A DNA stretch of 64,000 nucleotides from Patiriisocius sp047731265 (GTDB lineage Bacteria > Bacteroidota > Bacteroidia > Flavobacteriales > Flavobacteriaceae). Below are positions 1-9,204 of this stretch, piece by piece. Positions within the stretch are counted from its first letter, which is position 1; each line of letters starts with the position of its first letter. Both the position numbers and the translations under genes were made by a program. The stretch is from positions 3,224,001 to 3,288,000 of the forward strand of contig NZ_CP159835.1 in the NCBI RefSeq assembly GCF_047731265.1. The letters are read 5' to 3'. The notes under the pieces were generated by a model, which saw nothing but the letters and a program-made list of their open reading frames with translations, did not search any database and was not told the origin of the DNA.

Positions 1-1
1 C

Positions 2-841
2 TTCTATCACAGTGCAAGACGAAAAAAAAAATCCAATAATTTAGAGATACGTCCATTTGTCCTCCCTCCTAGTCATTTTAGAAATGTAGAAGTAAAAGCC
101 GCACCTACTCCTTCGGAAAATGTTGCTGCAAAAGCAACGATTACTGAAAAAGATTCAGCCATTATAAATATTGAAGAATCACTGAAGACTTCAGTAAAAC
201 CCGAGCCTGTTTTATTAGAAGATCCACCCACCCCTTCCAACCCGCATATCATTGAAAAAAGTGATGTAGATTCTCTGGAAGAAGGCGCTGTGTTTGAAAC
301 AGATCCAGACGCTGCCGATAATACGGGCGAGATTCCTGAAAAAGTAATCGAACGACCTCAAATACTGGCAGAACGAAATGCTAAAAAGGTTTCAGCACTC
401 TCTTTAAAAAGTATTCAGAAAAAGCACGAGTTAAAAAAAGAATTAGTAGCCAAACAACCCGACCAGAGTAATTTACCAAAACTTCCTTTTACTGAAGAAT
501 CATTGGTTAAAGCTTGGAATACTTTTGCTGACCTTGCAAAAAATAATGGAGAACACAATCTTGCATCGCATCTAAGAATGGGAGTGCCTAAAGTAGGAGG
601 AAGCATTGTGCATTTAACATTCCCCAATCACACTATTAAGGTTGAAATGCAGCGCGAAAAGCACGAATTATTGAGTTATTTACGGAAGGAACTTCAAAAC
701 TACGATATTGACATCTCTATTGAAGTAGATGAAACCGAAATGAAACGCTACGCTTATACACCGAGAGAAAAATTTGAAAAGCTAAAAGAAAAGAACCCAT
801 TAATTGAAGAACTAAGAAACACCTTTGATTTAGACGTTTAA
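2..841 (+). CDS. dnaX: DNA polymerase III subunit gamma/tau, C-terminal part (5' truncated by window edge)
   Basis: The reading frame is open from base 2 with no stop until 841, so the gene starts upstream of the window. The visible part is a charged, Pro/Glu/Lys-rich linker (first ~140 residues) followed by a compact C-terminal domain containing LVKAWNTFADLAK and the ending RNTFDLDV. I recognise this as the tau C-terminal region of Bacteroidetes DnaX, which joins the clamp loader to the polymerase. The ATPase domain lies outside the window. A GTG at 290 could be mistaken for a start, but the frame is continuous and protein-like before it. The identity rests on the C-terminal domain alone, hence moderate confidence. 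miaE follows after 4 bases, suggesting co-transcription. Confidence 0.72.
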   Translation, partial: FYHSARRKKKSNNLEIRPFVLPPSHFRNVEVKAAPTPSENVAAKATITEKDSAIINIEESLKTSVKPEPVLLEDPPTPSNPHIIEKSDVDSLEEGAVFETDPDAADNTGEIPEKVIERPQILAERNAKKVSALSLKSIQKKHELKKELVAKQPDQSNLPKLPFTEESLVKAWNTFADLAKNNGEHNLASHLRMGVPKVGGSIVHLTFPNHTIKVEMQREKHELLSYLRKELQNYDIDISIEVDETEMKRYAYTPREKFEKLKEKNPLIEELRNTFDLDV

Positions 842-845
842 AATT

Positions 846-1454
846 ATGCCTACGACTGAAAAAACTATAAAAATGCTTGGATTACAACTACCCACAGATC
901 CACGATGGGTAAATATTGTTACCATGAATATTGAAGAAATACTTACAGACCATGCGTACTGTGAGCAAAAAGCAACCTCGACGGCTATTTCTTTAATCGT
1001 TTCATTTCCAGAATATACAGAATTGGTTCAGGAAATGGTAAAACTGGTTAAAGAAGAAATAAGTCATTTTAAAATGGTCCATGACCTTATTTTGGAAAGA
1101 GGTTGGATCTTAGGAAGGGATCGAAAAGATGACTACGTGCTAGCCATTATAAAATTCTTTCCAAAAGGGGGCAGTCGCACTACCCAATTAGTACACAGAT
1201 TACTATACGCAGCCTTAATCGAAGCAAGAAGTTGCGAACGTTTTAGGCTCTTAAGTGAAGCGCTAGAAGACAAAAAGCTAGCTGCTTTTTACCGTAACCT
1301 AATGGTGAGCGAAGCAGGACATTACGCCATGTTTATTGGCTTTGCAAGACAATACGGAGATCGAAAAGAAGTAGACGAAAAATGGGGAGCATTACTAGCT
1401 TTTGAGGCTGAAGTGATGAAGGACTTGAGCACTGGGGGAAGTATTCATGGGTGA
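846..1454 (+). CDS. miaE: tRNA-(ms2io6A)-hydroxylase, MiaE family
   Basis: A 202-residue protein with the ferritin-like diiron ligand pattern of MiaE: a Glu in DHAYCEQKA, EEISHF (ExxH), EARSCERF and the second ExxH in SEAGHY. MiaE hydroxylates the isopentenyl side chain of the hypermodified adenosine at position 37 of certain tRNAs, using oxygen and a non-haem diiron centre. Length and motif spacing fit the family. The ATG at 846 lies 4 bases after the dnaX stop. No neighbouring tRNA-modification gene is visible. The family assignment is sure; the exact tRNA substrate in this organism is inferred. Confidence 0.9.
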   Translation: MPTTEKTIKMLGLQLPTDPRWVNIVTMNIEEILTDHAYCEQKATSTAISLIVSFPEYTELVQEMVKLVKEEISHFKMVHDLILERGWILGRDRKDDYVLAIIKFFPKGGSRTTQLVHRLLYAALIEARSCERFRLLSEALEDKKLAAFYRNLMVSEAGHYAMFIGFARQYGDRKEVDEKWGALLAFEAEVMKDLSTGGSIHG

Positions 1455-1859
1455 TTTTTGATATACGTACTCGGATTTACGATTTTTGAATGGTAGATTT
1501 ATAGATACTTATAGAAAAGCCTACTTTGAAGGTTCTTTTAAAAAATGATTTTTTTTGAAATTATTGATTACTATGGGAATGATAATTCAGGAACTTATTT
1601 ATACTCAAATTTAATTGAAGTCGATCTTATAAGGAAATATACGGAGATTCATTTTACAATTTAAAGTTGTATAATTGGTTTTTTCACCGGATTATCAGGG
1701 GATATTAGTCACAAAACCAAGTAAAATTAAAACTGACTCTAAATGACAGAAAGTTCAATGTTTGTCTAATAAATACAGACACTTAACGCACTAAAAATCG
1801 GTACATACACTTCAATAAAAAATAAAGATTCAAGAGTTATTTTCAAATTAAATTTCAAA
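1455..1859. other. Intergenic, no supported gene
   Basis: About 400 AT-rich bases between the convergent miaE and ppx genes. A 39-codon open frame (1545-1664, plus strand, ATG start) reads like protein but has no recognisable family and no visible start signal. It may be a remnant or chance. No clear terminator hairpin was found. Confidence 0.5.
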
Positions 1860-2771
1860 TCATTTAACCTCCAGCTTCTTAGCCTTTCTTTCATTATAAA
1901 GACTTTTTACAATTCCATCTGCAAGACCAATTTTGGGTACATAGATATTTTTTGCTTTTGACCATTTCATTGCTGAAAGATAAATGCGTGTTGCAGGTAC
2001 AATAACATCGGCACGATCTGGATTCATTTGCAGTTCAAAAATACGTTCGTGGTAGGTGAGTTCTTTTACTTTTTCGTAGAAATTAGCCATAAAGAAATAA
2101 CTTAATGGTTTCCCTATTTTCATTTGGCTGTATTTATAAATACTATTGATATTCCCTCCTGAACCAATTACCTCCACTTTAGAATAGCCAGCAGTAACCC
2201 GAATAATCCATTTTTTAACTTCATCCCAAATCGATTCCTTGACCATATCATTTATAATACGAACCGTCCCCAGTTTAAACGATCTTGAGAGAACCAATTT
2301 TCCGTTAGCAAATAAGGTAAATTCTGTGCTTCCTCCACCTACATCAACATATAGAAATACTTTATCATCTTGAATGAGTTCTTTTAAATCTGTAGATGCA
2401 ATAATGGCCGCTTCATCATTACCGTCTATAATGTGTATTTTTACATTTGTTTCAACAAAAAGTAATTTTGCAACTTCTTTACCATTGTCTGCTTCGCGCA
2501 TAGCACTTGTTGCACAGGCACGATAACTAACAACATTATGATTTTTCATTAATAAGCTAAATGCCATCATGGCATCTCTCATTCTATTGATATTAGACCC
2601 ACTAATACTTCCGCCTAAAAAAACATCTGCACCCAACCTAATAGGAACCCTAACTAAAGACGTTTTTTTAAATTGTGGCTCAAAACCTTCTTTTTCTATA
2701 ACCGAAGCAATTAGTAATCTAATAGCATTAGATCCAATATCAATGGCTGCATATTTATTTATTTTTAGCAA
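1860..2771 (-). CDS. ppx: Ppx/GppA family phosphatase (exopolyphosphatase)
   Basis: A 303-residue ASKHA-fold protein. The N-terminal phosphate-1 motif AAIDIGSNAIRLL is near residue 8, ATSAMREA near 87, the phosphate-2 motif VDVGGGSTEF near 142, and IGSGGNINSI follows. The length is that of short Ppx/GppA proteins without the C-terminal HD-like domains of E. coli Ppx. The family releases terminal phosphate from polyphosphate or hydrolyses pppGpp; the neighbouring ppk1 favours polyphosphate. The frame has no ATG near the conserved start. The best start is TTG at 2771, 10 bases after the ppk1 stop, so it is probably translated from the ppk1 transcript. Confidence 0.88.
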   Translation of the reverse strand: MLKINKYAAIDIGSNAIRLLIASVIEKEGFEPQFKKTSLVRVPIRLGADVFLGGSISGSNINRMRDAMMAFSLLMKNHNVVSYRACATSAMREADNGKEVAKLLFVETNVKIHIIDGNDEAAIIASTDLKELIQDDKVFLYVDVGGGSTEFTLFANGKLVLSRSFKLGTVRIINDMVKESIWDEVKKWIIRVTAGYSKVEVIGSGGNINSIYKYSQMKIGKPLSYFFMANFYEKVKELTYHERIFELQMNPDRADVIVPATRIYLSAMKWSKAKNIYVPKIGLADGIVKSLYNERKAKKLEVK

Positions 2772-2781
2772 TCTTGTCGAT

Positions 2782-4878
2782 TTAATTATTTAATTTTTCT
2801 CTATAATAGTCGTATAGGGCAAATTGCGAACGCACTTTCTCACCAGAATTTCTTCTATATGCATTGTCGTGTTTTTCAGAAATAACACGCGCCTTAACGT
2901 TGTCACTCCAGCAAGTTTCAAAAGTTTCATTAATTTCTTTCTTAATACTTTCATCATAAATTGGACACGCTATTTCAACCCTATTGTCAAGATTTCTACC
3001 CATGAAATCTGCAGAAGAAATATACATCTTTGAATTTCCATCATTCTCAAAAATATACAATCTTGGGTGTTCCAAGAATTTGTCAACGATACTAATAACT
3101 TCAATATTTTCGCTCATTCCGTTTACACCAGGGACCAAACAGCAAATACCTCGAACAATTAGCTTCACCTTTACTCCTGCTCTACTTGCGGCGTAAAGCC
3201 TATCAATCATTTTATAATCTGAAAGACTGTTTAATTTTAATTTTATGCCGCTCAGCTTTCCTTTAATATTATTTAATATTTCAGTTTCAATAAGACCGTA
3301 AATAGCATTCCGCGTGTAATGTGGCGACACTATTAGATGACGGTATTTTTTTATTTTGTAATTCACTTCAAAGAAATCAAATACTTTATTTATCTCTTTT
3401 CCTATTTTTTGATCGGAAGTAAATAAGGTGTAATCGGTATAAATACGCGCTGTAGATTCATTAAAATTCCCAGTACTAATAAAACAATACCGCTTCAATT
3501 TTGAATTTTCTTCACGTTCAATAATGCACGCTTTGCAATGTACTTTTAATCCATCAACTCCAAAAATGAGCTTTACACCTTCGCTTTGCATCTGCTCTGC
3601 GTAATATATATTTGCTTGCTCATCAAAACGCGCTTGCAATTCTATTTGAACGGTAACTTCTTTTCCGTTTTTTGCTGCATTAATGAGCGAACTAGCAATA
3701 TGTGAAACTTCAGCAAGTCTATAAATGGTGATTTTTATAGTTCTTACTGCCAAATCCAATGCTGCCTCTCTTAAAAATTTAACCACATAAGAAAAAGTAT
3801 GATACGGAGCGTAAAGCAAATAATCTTTTTTAGCTATTTTTTCCAAGAGACTTCCTTGTAAACTAAGTCCTTTAATAGGAAGAGGAGCTATTTTTTTATA
3901 CTGTAAATCCACTCTTCCCAAACTTGGGAACCCCATATAATCTCTTCGATTATGATAACGACCACCAGGAATAACACTATCAGTAGTATTAATACCCATT
4001 TTATCCATTAAGAAATGTAGTGTCTCTTTATCAATATTTTTATCGTAAACAAAACGAACTGGATCTCCTGCACTTCGATTCTTGACACTTTTTGAAATTT
4101 TATCGATAAAAGATTTACTTAAATCGCTTTCAATATCCAACTCAGCATCACGAGTAATTTTAATCATATGAGCCGAAATATCATCATACTTAAAAATGCT
4201 AAAAATATGATGTAAACAGTATCTAATCAAATCATCTAAAATAATAATGAATTGCTGGTATTCTTTAGATGGAAATACGATAAAACGTTCTACATTCTTA
4301 GGGATTTCAATAAGTGCGTAATTTTTTTTTGACTCAAGTGTTGTGTCATTTTTGGACATTGACATTCTTACTGCTAAATAGGCAGCGCTATCTTTTAGCG
4401 ACGGGAATTTTTCTAATTCTCCAATCATTATCGTCATCAGTGCGGGACTCACCTTACGCACGAAATAGTCCATTAAAAATGGATGTTGTTCAGGAGTAAC
4501 TTCTGTCTCATCGATCATGAAAATACTTTCCTTCTGCAATTCAGTTTTGATAGTACCTAAAATATTTAAACTTGTTTTTTGTTGCCTAATTACCGTTTCA
4601 GTAATTTTTTCTAGCAATATAGGGGCAGGTATTCCCCCTAAATAACTTTTACCGCCTTTTCCAGCATCAGCAATACGCTTTATAGTAGCATAACGTACTT
4701 TAAAAAATTCATCTAGGTTGTTTGAGAAAATCCCGACAAATCGCAAGCGTTCAATTAATGGCGTTGTTTCGTCTTCGGCTTCTTGCAAAACACGCGCATT
4801 AAACTGCAACCAGCTAAGCTCCCTGTTAAAATAAATATTGTCTAAGGACTGGCCTTTTACTATCGCTTCGTTCACCAT
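2782..4878 (-). CDS. ppk1: Polyphosphate kinase 1
   Basis: A 698-residue protein with the PPK1 architecture: an N-terminal domain opening YFNRELSWLQFNARVLQEA, a head domain, and two phospholipase-D-like C-terminal domains. The phosphoacceptor His region KVHCKACIIERE, the motif FISTGNFNESTARIYTDYTLF and the second His region KFLEHPRLYIFEN are all present. PPK1 reversibly polymerises the gamma phosphate of ATP into polyphosphate. Gene order on the minus strand is sixA (2 bases upstream), ppk1, ppx (10 bases downstream), which links synthesis and breakdown of polyphosphate in one probable operon. Confidence 0.95.
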   Translation of the reverse strand: MVNEAIVKGQSLDNIYFNRELSWLQFNARVLQEAEDETTPLIERLRFVGIFSNNLDEFFKVRYATIKRIADAGKGGKSYLGGIPAPILLEKITETVIRQQKTSLNILGTIKTELQKESIFMIDETEVTPEQHPFLMDYFVRKVSPALMTIMIGELEKFPSLKDSAAYLAVRMSMSKNDTTLESKKNYALIEIPKNVERFIVFPSKEYQQFIIILDDLIRYCLHHIFSIFKYDDISAHMIKITRDAELDIESDLSKSFIDKISKSVKNRSAGDPVRFVYDKNIDKETLHFLMDKMGINTTDSVIPGGRYHNRRDYMGFPSLGRVDLQYKKIAPLPIKGLSLQGSLLEKIAKKDYLLYAPYHTFSYVVKFLREAALDLAVRTIKITIYRLAEVSHIASSLINAAKNGKEVTVQIELQARFDEQANIYYAEQMQSEGVKLIFGVDGLKVHCKACIIEREENSKLKRYCFISTGNFNESTARIYTDYTLFTSDQKIGKEINKVFDFFEVNYKIKKYRHLIVSPHYTRNAIYGLIETEILNNIKGKLSGIKLKLNSLSDYKMIDRLYAASRAGVKVKLIVRGICCLVPGVNGMSENIEVISIVDKFLEHPRLYIFENDGNSKMYISSADFMGRNLDNRVEIACPIYDESIKKEINETFETCWSDNVKARVISEKHDNAYRRNSGEKVRSQFALYDYYREKLNN

Positions 4879-4880
4879 TA

Positions 4881-5366
4881 TTATTTTAAATCTCGTGGGA
4901 AAATTGTTTTTATCGTTTCACCAACTGTGATAGCGCTCCAAGAATTTGTATCAAACTGAATAGCCACAAAACCTGCTGTTGGCAAATTGTCAATATATTT
5001 ATTACCCAACATATTTACAATGGATGTAAACGCATGATTATGACCAAAAAATAATACGCAATCTAATGAATCGTCTAGATTTTTTATTGCCTTGATCACT
5101 TTTTGACCACTAAAGTCATACAATTCGTGGTCTACAGAAAAATCTAAGTCAGAAATATCAAATGCATCTTTAAAATAATTTGCAGTTGCAAAAGCTCTAA
5201 CAGCATCGCTACTGATTATTTTTGCTGGCGCTAACATTGTTTTAGTTACTTCTTTTGAAACAAGGGCTGCATCTTTTTCACCTCTTATTTTTAGAGGTCG
5301 TTGGTGATCTATAACATCGTGTTTCCAAGAAGATTTTGCGTGTCTTGTAAGGTATAAGGTTTTCAT
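4881..5366 (-). CDS. sixA: SixA-like histidine phosphatase
   Basis: A 161-residue histidine phosphatase superfamily member. The catalytic RHG-type motif is LTRHAKSSWK (RHAKSS, residues ~7-12) and the second catalytic His is in FFGHNHAFT. Length and motifs match SixA, which in E. coli removes phosphate from phosphohistidine of phosphorelay proteins. Its position directly upstream of ppk1 (2-base gap) is a context often seen in Bacteroidetes, but the true substrate here is unknown. The ATG at 5366 follows an A-rich stretch. Confidence 0.87.
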   Translation of the reverse strand: MKTLYLTRHAKSSWKHDVIDHQRPLKIRGEKDAALVSKEVTKTMLAPAKIISSDAVRAFATANYFKDAFDISDLDFSVDHELYDFSGQKVIKAIKNLDDSLDCVLFFGHNHAFTSIVNMLGNKYIDNLPTAGFVAIQFDTNSWSAITVGETIKTIFPRDLK

Positions 5367-5432
5367 TTTATACTGCTAATTATTTTTGTTGAAAATTGAT
5401 ATTTTTTTTTGGAATTTCAGACTTTCTAGATT

Positions 5433-6077
5433 TTAAGGTTGTAATCGTTTTATATCCCAGCCACTTTCATTTTTAGCATAACAAATACGATCATGCAAAC
5501 GACTACTTCTGCCTTGCCAGAACTCTAAAAACAACGGCTTAATAAGATACCCCCCCCAATCCTTAGGCTTTATAATTTCTTTATTCTTAAATTCTTCTTG
5601 TAGCATTGCTAACTTTTTTTCTAATTCGCTTCTGCTTGCAATCTCTTGTGATTGTTCACTAACCAAAGCTCCTAACTTACTATCTCTAGGACGAGTATTA
5701 AAATAAGCTTTTGATTTTTCTTCAGAAATTTTTTCAACGCGGCCTTGAATAATAATTTGTCTTTCCAAAGATGGCCAAAAAAATGAAAGTGAAACCAAAG
5801 GATTTTCTGCAATTGCAATTCCTTTTTTACTTTTATAATTGGTGTAAAAAACAAAACCGTCAAATGTAACTTCTTTTAATAAAACTACTCTGTTTCTAGG
5901 CATACCTGAGGCATCCACAGTACTTATAGTCATTGCATTTACTTCATCAATTGTTTGAGAACTTTCAGCTTCTTGGAACCAAGAATTGAATTGTTTCATT
6001 GGGTTTTTTGAAACATCAGCGATGTCAAGTTTACCTTTTGTATACGATTTGCGGTATTCGTGAAGGCTTTTATCCAT
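5433..6077 (-). CDS. pdxH: Pyridoxamine 5'-phosphate oxidase
   Basis: A 214-residue protein of the usual PdxH length. It begins with the YRKSYTKGKLD region, has the FMN-binding RNRVVLLKEV and YTNYKSKKG segments, and ends with the family signature FWQGRSSRLHDRI followed by W-x-IKRLQP. PdxH uses FMN and oxygen to convert pyridoxine or pyridoxamine 5'-phosphate to pyridoxal 5'-phosphate, the cofactor needed by HisC and SerC encoded elsewhere in the window. It lies 66 bases upstream of sixA on the same strand, so it could head or be independent of the polyphosphate cassette. Confidence 0.95.
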   Translation of the reverse strand: MDKSLHEYRKSYTKGKLDIADVSKNPMKQFNSWFQEAESSQTIDEVNAMTISTVDASGMPRNRVVLLKEVTFDGFVFYTNYKSKKGIAIAENPLVSLSFFWPSLERQIIIQGRVEKISEEKSKAYFNTRPRDSKLGALVSEQSQEIASRSELEKKLAMLQEEFKNKEIIKPKDWGGYLIKPLFLEFWQGRSSRLHDRICYAKNESGWDIKRLQP

Positions 6078-6331
6078 GTCTATTCAGGTTTATTGCAAGG
6101 TACAAAGAATGAAGGATGTTTAAAATAGGGAAGATTAAATTTGGGTTAATTTTTTAAGCTGAAATCGCGATAGTCCTCCTAAACTCCTAAAAATTTAATG
6201 TTTTAGAAAAAAGCTTTGGTGATTTTTAAAATTAATCCTAAATTTAGTAAAGCCGGACTACCTCTTTGAGCAGCACTGAAAAGACGTTACTGTCTTCACA
6301 AGTCCATAAAAAGATTAATATTTAGACTTAA

Positions 6332-7237
6332 TTAAATTTCAAAAATTCTGCCATCTTTAGCAAGTTCTGTATTTATAAAAAACGCTTGTGCTTCTTTCAT
6401 AAAGAGATCGTAATCTCCATAACGTCCAGAATAGTGTCCCAAAATCAATTTTCCAACGTTGGCAGACGCCGCTATTTTTGCCGCCTCTTCGGCTGTACTA
6501 TGCTTTGTCTTTTTTGCAAGACCCAAATGCTCCTGTAAAAAAGTTGCTTCGTGGTATAAACAACTACTATTTTTTATCTGCGGAATGATTTCAGGGAAAT
6601 ATGCCGTATCACTGCAATACGCATAGGTTTTAGATGGGGACGGGTCAAAAGTAATTTTACTGTTTTTAACAGTATTACCATCTTTATCTGGTGCATCAAA
6701 ACCTTGTTTTATTTTAGAATAATACGCCATTTCAACACTTAATTCTTTGGCTTTCTCGATATTCAATATGCGTTCTCCTAATTTTTCAGTAATTAAGAAA
6801 CCATTGGTATACACACGATGGTTTAAAGGTATCGTCGTCACCATAACCTTATCATCTTCAAATAACAGTTCTGGTTTGTCACTTTCCAATTCGTGAAAAT
6901 ATAGACTATAATTGGTGTAACTTTTTCCAAGTTTTAATTGAAGTAATACTGCTTCTTTTATCCCTTTTGGTCCATATATATGTAAATCTGCCTCACGACC
7001 CAATAATCTAAATGTCGAAATAAGTCCAACCAATCCAAAGAAATGGTCTCCGTGTAAATGCGAAATAAAAATATGTTTAATTCGCGCGAATTTTATTTTG
7101 AATCTTCGTAATTGTACTTGAGTGCCTTCTGCGCAATCTATCAAAAAAAGATGTCCTTTCACTTCCAATACTTGGGCCGTAGGATTAGCATCCCATCGTG
7201 GTGCGGCAGAATGACAACCGAGTATCGTAAGTTTCAT
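6332..7237 (-). CDS. rnz: Ribonuclease Z (tRNA 3' endonuclease)
   Basis: A 301-residue metallo-beta-lactamase protein of the short RNase Z type. It starts MKLTILGCHSAAPRWDANPTA, carries the zinc motif HLHGDHFFGL (HxHxDH), an Asp ligand in YCSDTAYF, HEATF, and the late His in LILGHYSGRY. The enzyme cleaves the 3' trailer of tRNA precursors. The insertion between residues ~145 and 190 fits the flexible exosite of the family. It is the last gene of a minus-strand group pyrR-pyrB-(STAS-like)-rnz, with 122 bases before it, so it may have its own promoter. Confidence 0.94.
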   Translation of the reverse strand: MKLTILGCHSAAPRWDANPTAQVLEVKGHLFLIDCAEGTQVQLRRFKIKFARIKHIFISHLHGDHFFGLVGLISTFRLLGREADLHIYGPKGIKEAVLLQLKLGKSYTNYSLYFHELESDKPELLFEDDKVMVTTIPLNHRVYTNGFLITEKLGERILNIEKAKELSVEMAYYSKIKQGFDAPDKDGNTVKNSKITFDPSPSKTYAYCSDTAYFPEIIPQIKNSSCLYHEATFLQEHLGLAKKTKHSTAEEAAKIAASANVGKLILGHYSGRYGDYDLFMKEAQAFFINTELAKDGRIFEI

Positions 7238-7359
7238 TTGTTCAAGGTTTGGAATTTTAGTTTAAGATCGCTGGTATTATATTCTTATAAATAAAATTTA
7301 TGTAGTACTATAGGCTGAAGTAAATGAGTGGTCCCTAAAACTTCCGTATTTTTCCGAAG

Positions 7360-7695
7360 TTAGAATCCCAAATCACGTTCAATCTCTTCCATTTCCAAAA
7401 CATCTTCTCCTTCTTGCAACGTAGGAACCACAATCATTTCCACTGGGATTTCATCAGGATCAATCGCACTATTTACAAGTATAAATGACTGTTTATTTTT
7501 ACGATGTGTATTGGATACTTTTATGAATAACAATAAATCTTCGAGTGTTAGGTTCTCATATTTCATTAGATCTACAATTACATTTTGATCCTTGAATTTA
7601 TTGGGAATTTGAGATTCTAAAAAAGAGGCAAAATCTTTAATGTCATCATATTCGTCTTTCAAAGTTACAAAAGTGTCTGAATTCTTAATCTGCAT
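7360..7695 (-). CDS. Small STAS-like protein of unknown function
   Basis: A 111-residue acidic protein with alternating beta and helix segments. The stretch QNVIVDLMKYENLTLEDLLLF followed by KQSFILVNSAIDPDEIP resembles a STAS or anti-sigma-antagonist-like fold; I see no catalytic motif. The C-terminus is rich in Glu and Asp. The frame could extend to a TTG at 7704, but the ATG at 7695 is preferred. It overlaps the end of pyrB by 11 bases, implying translational coupling in the pyr transcript. It sits just before rnz, a neighbour relationship I recall from flavobacteria. Function is unknown. Confidence 0.72.
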   Translation of the reverse strand: MQIKNSDTFVTLKDEYDDIKDFASFLESQIPNKFKDQNVIVDLMKYENLTLEDLLLFIKVSNTHRKNKQSFILVNSAIDPDEIPVEMIVVPTLQEGEDVLEMEEIERDLGF

Positions 7696-8620
7696 TTCTT
7701 TCAATTTTTGAAGCTAATAAATAAAGTACAGCCATACGCACTGCAACTCCGTTTTGAACTTGATCTAAAATGATAGATTGTTTGCTATCTGCTACATCAC
7801 TAGTTATTTCCACACCACGATTTATAGGTCCAGGGTGCATTAATATTATTTCTTTATCTAGTGATTCCAGTAGCTTTTTATTTACACCGTATTGTTGAGT
7901 ATACTCTCTAGTGGAAGGGAAATAACTAATGTCCATTCGCTCATTTTGTACTCGAAGCATATTAGCAACATCACACCAATTTAAAGCTTTTTTTAGATTA
8001 GGTTCGTAACTCACCCCTAGAGACTCTATGAATTTAGGCATTAACGTTTTTGGACCGCAAACTTTTACGGTTGCTCCTAATTTTTGGAGTGCAAAAATAT
8101 TTGAAAGTGCTACTCTTGAATGTAAAATATCCCCAACGATAACCACCTTTTTTCTTGCTACATCACCTAAACGCTCTCGTATGGAAAAACAATCTAACAA
8201 TGCTTGAGTAGGATGCTCGTGCGCACCGTCTCCGGCATTCACAATACTTGCAGAAATGTTTTTAGAAAGAAATACACCCGCTCCAGGATTTGGATGACGA
8301 ATAACCACCATATCTACCTTCATCGATAAGATATTATTGACAGTATCTACCAAAGTCTCTCCTTTTTTAACCGAAGACGAAGCTGCAGAAAAATTAACAA
8401 CATCTGCAGAAAGCCTTTTCTCCGCTAATTCAAAAGATAGTCTTGTGCGCGTACTATTTTCAAAAAATAAATTGGCGATCGTAATATCTCGCAATGATGG
8501 CACTTTTTTAATAGGCCTATTAATTACTTCCTTAAAATGATCTGCGGTCTCAAAAATGAGGTGAATATCATTTTCAGTAATGTATTTTATGCCCAATAAA
8601 TGCTTTACACTTAATTCCAA
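7685..8620 (-). CDS. pyrB: Aspartate carbamoyltransferase, catalytic chain
   Basis: A 311-residue transcarbamoylase. The carbamoyl-phosphate motif FENSTRTRLSFE is near residue 52, HPTQALLDCFSIRER near 135 and LMHPGPINRGVEI near 265. It condenses carbamoyl phosphate with aspartate in pyrimidine synthesis. No regulatory chain gene (pyrI) is adjacent; a dihydroorotase homologue lacking metal ligands lies 45 kb away. The start is most likely TTG at 8620, because conserved sequence begins there and no in-frame ATG precedes it. The gene follows pyrR after 33 bases on the same strand. Confidence 0.95.
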   Translation of the reverse strand: MELSVKHLLGIKYITENDIHLIFETADHFKEVINRPIKKVPSLRDITIANLFFENSTRTRLSFELAEKRLSADVVNFSAASSSVKKGETLVDTVNNILSMKVDMVVIRHPNPGAGVFLSKNISASIVNAGDGAHEHPTQALLDCFSIRERLGDVARKKVVIVGDILHSRVALSNIFALQKLGATVKVCGPKTLMPKFIESLGVSYEPNLKKALNWCDVANMLRVQNERMDISYFPSTREYTQQYGVNKKLLESLDKEIILMHPGPINRGVEITSDVADSKQSIILDQVQNGVAVRMAVLYLLASKIERNAD

Positions 8621-8653
8621 AGGTTGTTATTTAAAAGTATTTTTAAATTCACA

Positions 8654-9193
8654 CTATGCATTAACTAAATAGACGGCATCTTCTCCATCTTTATCTTTCC
8701 AACAAACTTTTACTTTTTCATCACCAATAGCATCTACCTGTCTACCTCTATAATCTGGTTGGATTGGCAAATGACGGCTAAAGCGTCTATCGATTAACGT
8801 TAATAATTCAATTTCAAGAGGTCTCCCAAAACTTTGTATGGCCGTGAGAGCACTGCGAATACTTCGTCCTGTAAACAGAACATCATCTACAAAGACAACA
8901 CGTTTGTCTTCAATTATAAAGTTCAAGGATGTTTTACTTGCTTCTAAAGGTTTTTCACTTCTTCTAAAATCATCACGGTAAAATGTAATATCAAGATGTC
9001 CTAGTTGAACTTTTTTTATTTTGTAGTCTTCAGAAAGGATTTTTTTTAAACGTTCTGCAAGAAATATACCTCTTGGTTGTATCCCTATAAGTACGGTATT
9101 TTCGAAAGTATCGTGGTTTTCTATTAATTGACAAGCCAAACGATGCAATGCGATGTGTACTTCGGTTGCGTTGAGTAAAATTTTTTGGCTCAT
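8654..9193 (-). CDS. pyrR: PyrR bifunctional regulator/uracil phosphoribosyltransferase
   Basis: A 179-residue type I phosphoribosyltransferase with the PRPP-binding motif VVFVDDVLFTGRSIRSAL (near residue 98) and the ending characteristic of PyrR. In Gram-positives PyrR binds pyr mRNA to attenuate transcription; in other bacteria it may act mainly as a salvage enzyme or by another mechanism. Here it heads the minus-strand group pyrR-pyrB. I do not see the Bacillus-type PyrR binding loop upstream, but a near-palindrome lies in the 5' untranslated region. The ATG at 9193 is the start. Confidence 0.92.
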   Translation of the reverse strand: MSQKILLNATEVHIALHRLACQLIENHDTFENTVLIGIQPRGIFLAERLKKILSEDYKIKKVQLGHLDITFYRDDFRRSEKPLEASKTSLNFIIEDKRVVFVDDVLFTGRSIRSALTAIQSFGRPLEIELLTLIDRRFSRHLPIQPDYRGRQVDAIGDEKVKVCWKDKDGEDAVYLVNA

Positions 9194-9204
9194 ATAATTT
9201 GAAG

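Noticed and set aside
290..841. GTG at 290 as the start of a separate gene
   Set aside because: The frame is open and protein-like from base 2, so it is an internal codon of dnaX.
1545..1664. 39-codon ORF after miaE as a gene
   Set aside because: No family, no start signal and no conserved context; listed only in the intergenic note.
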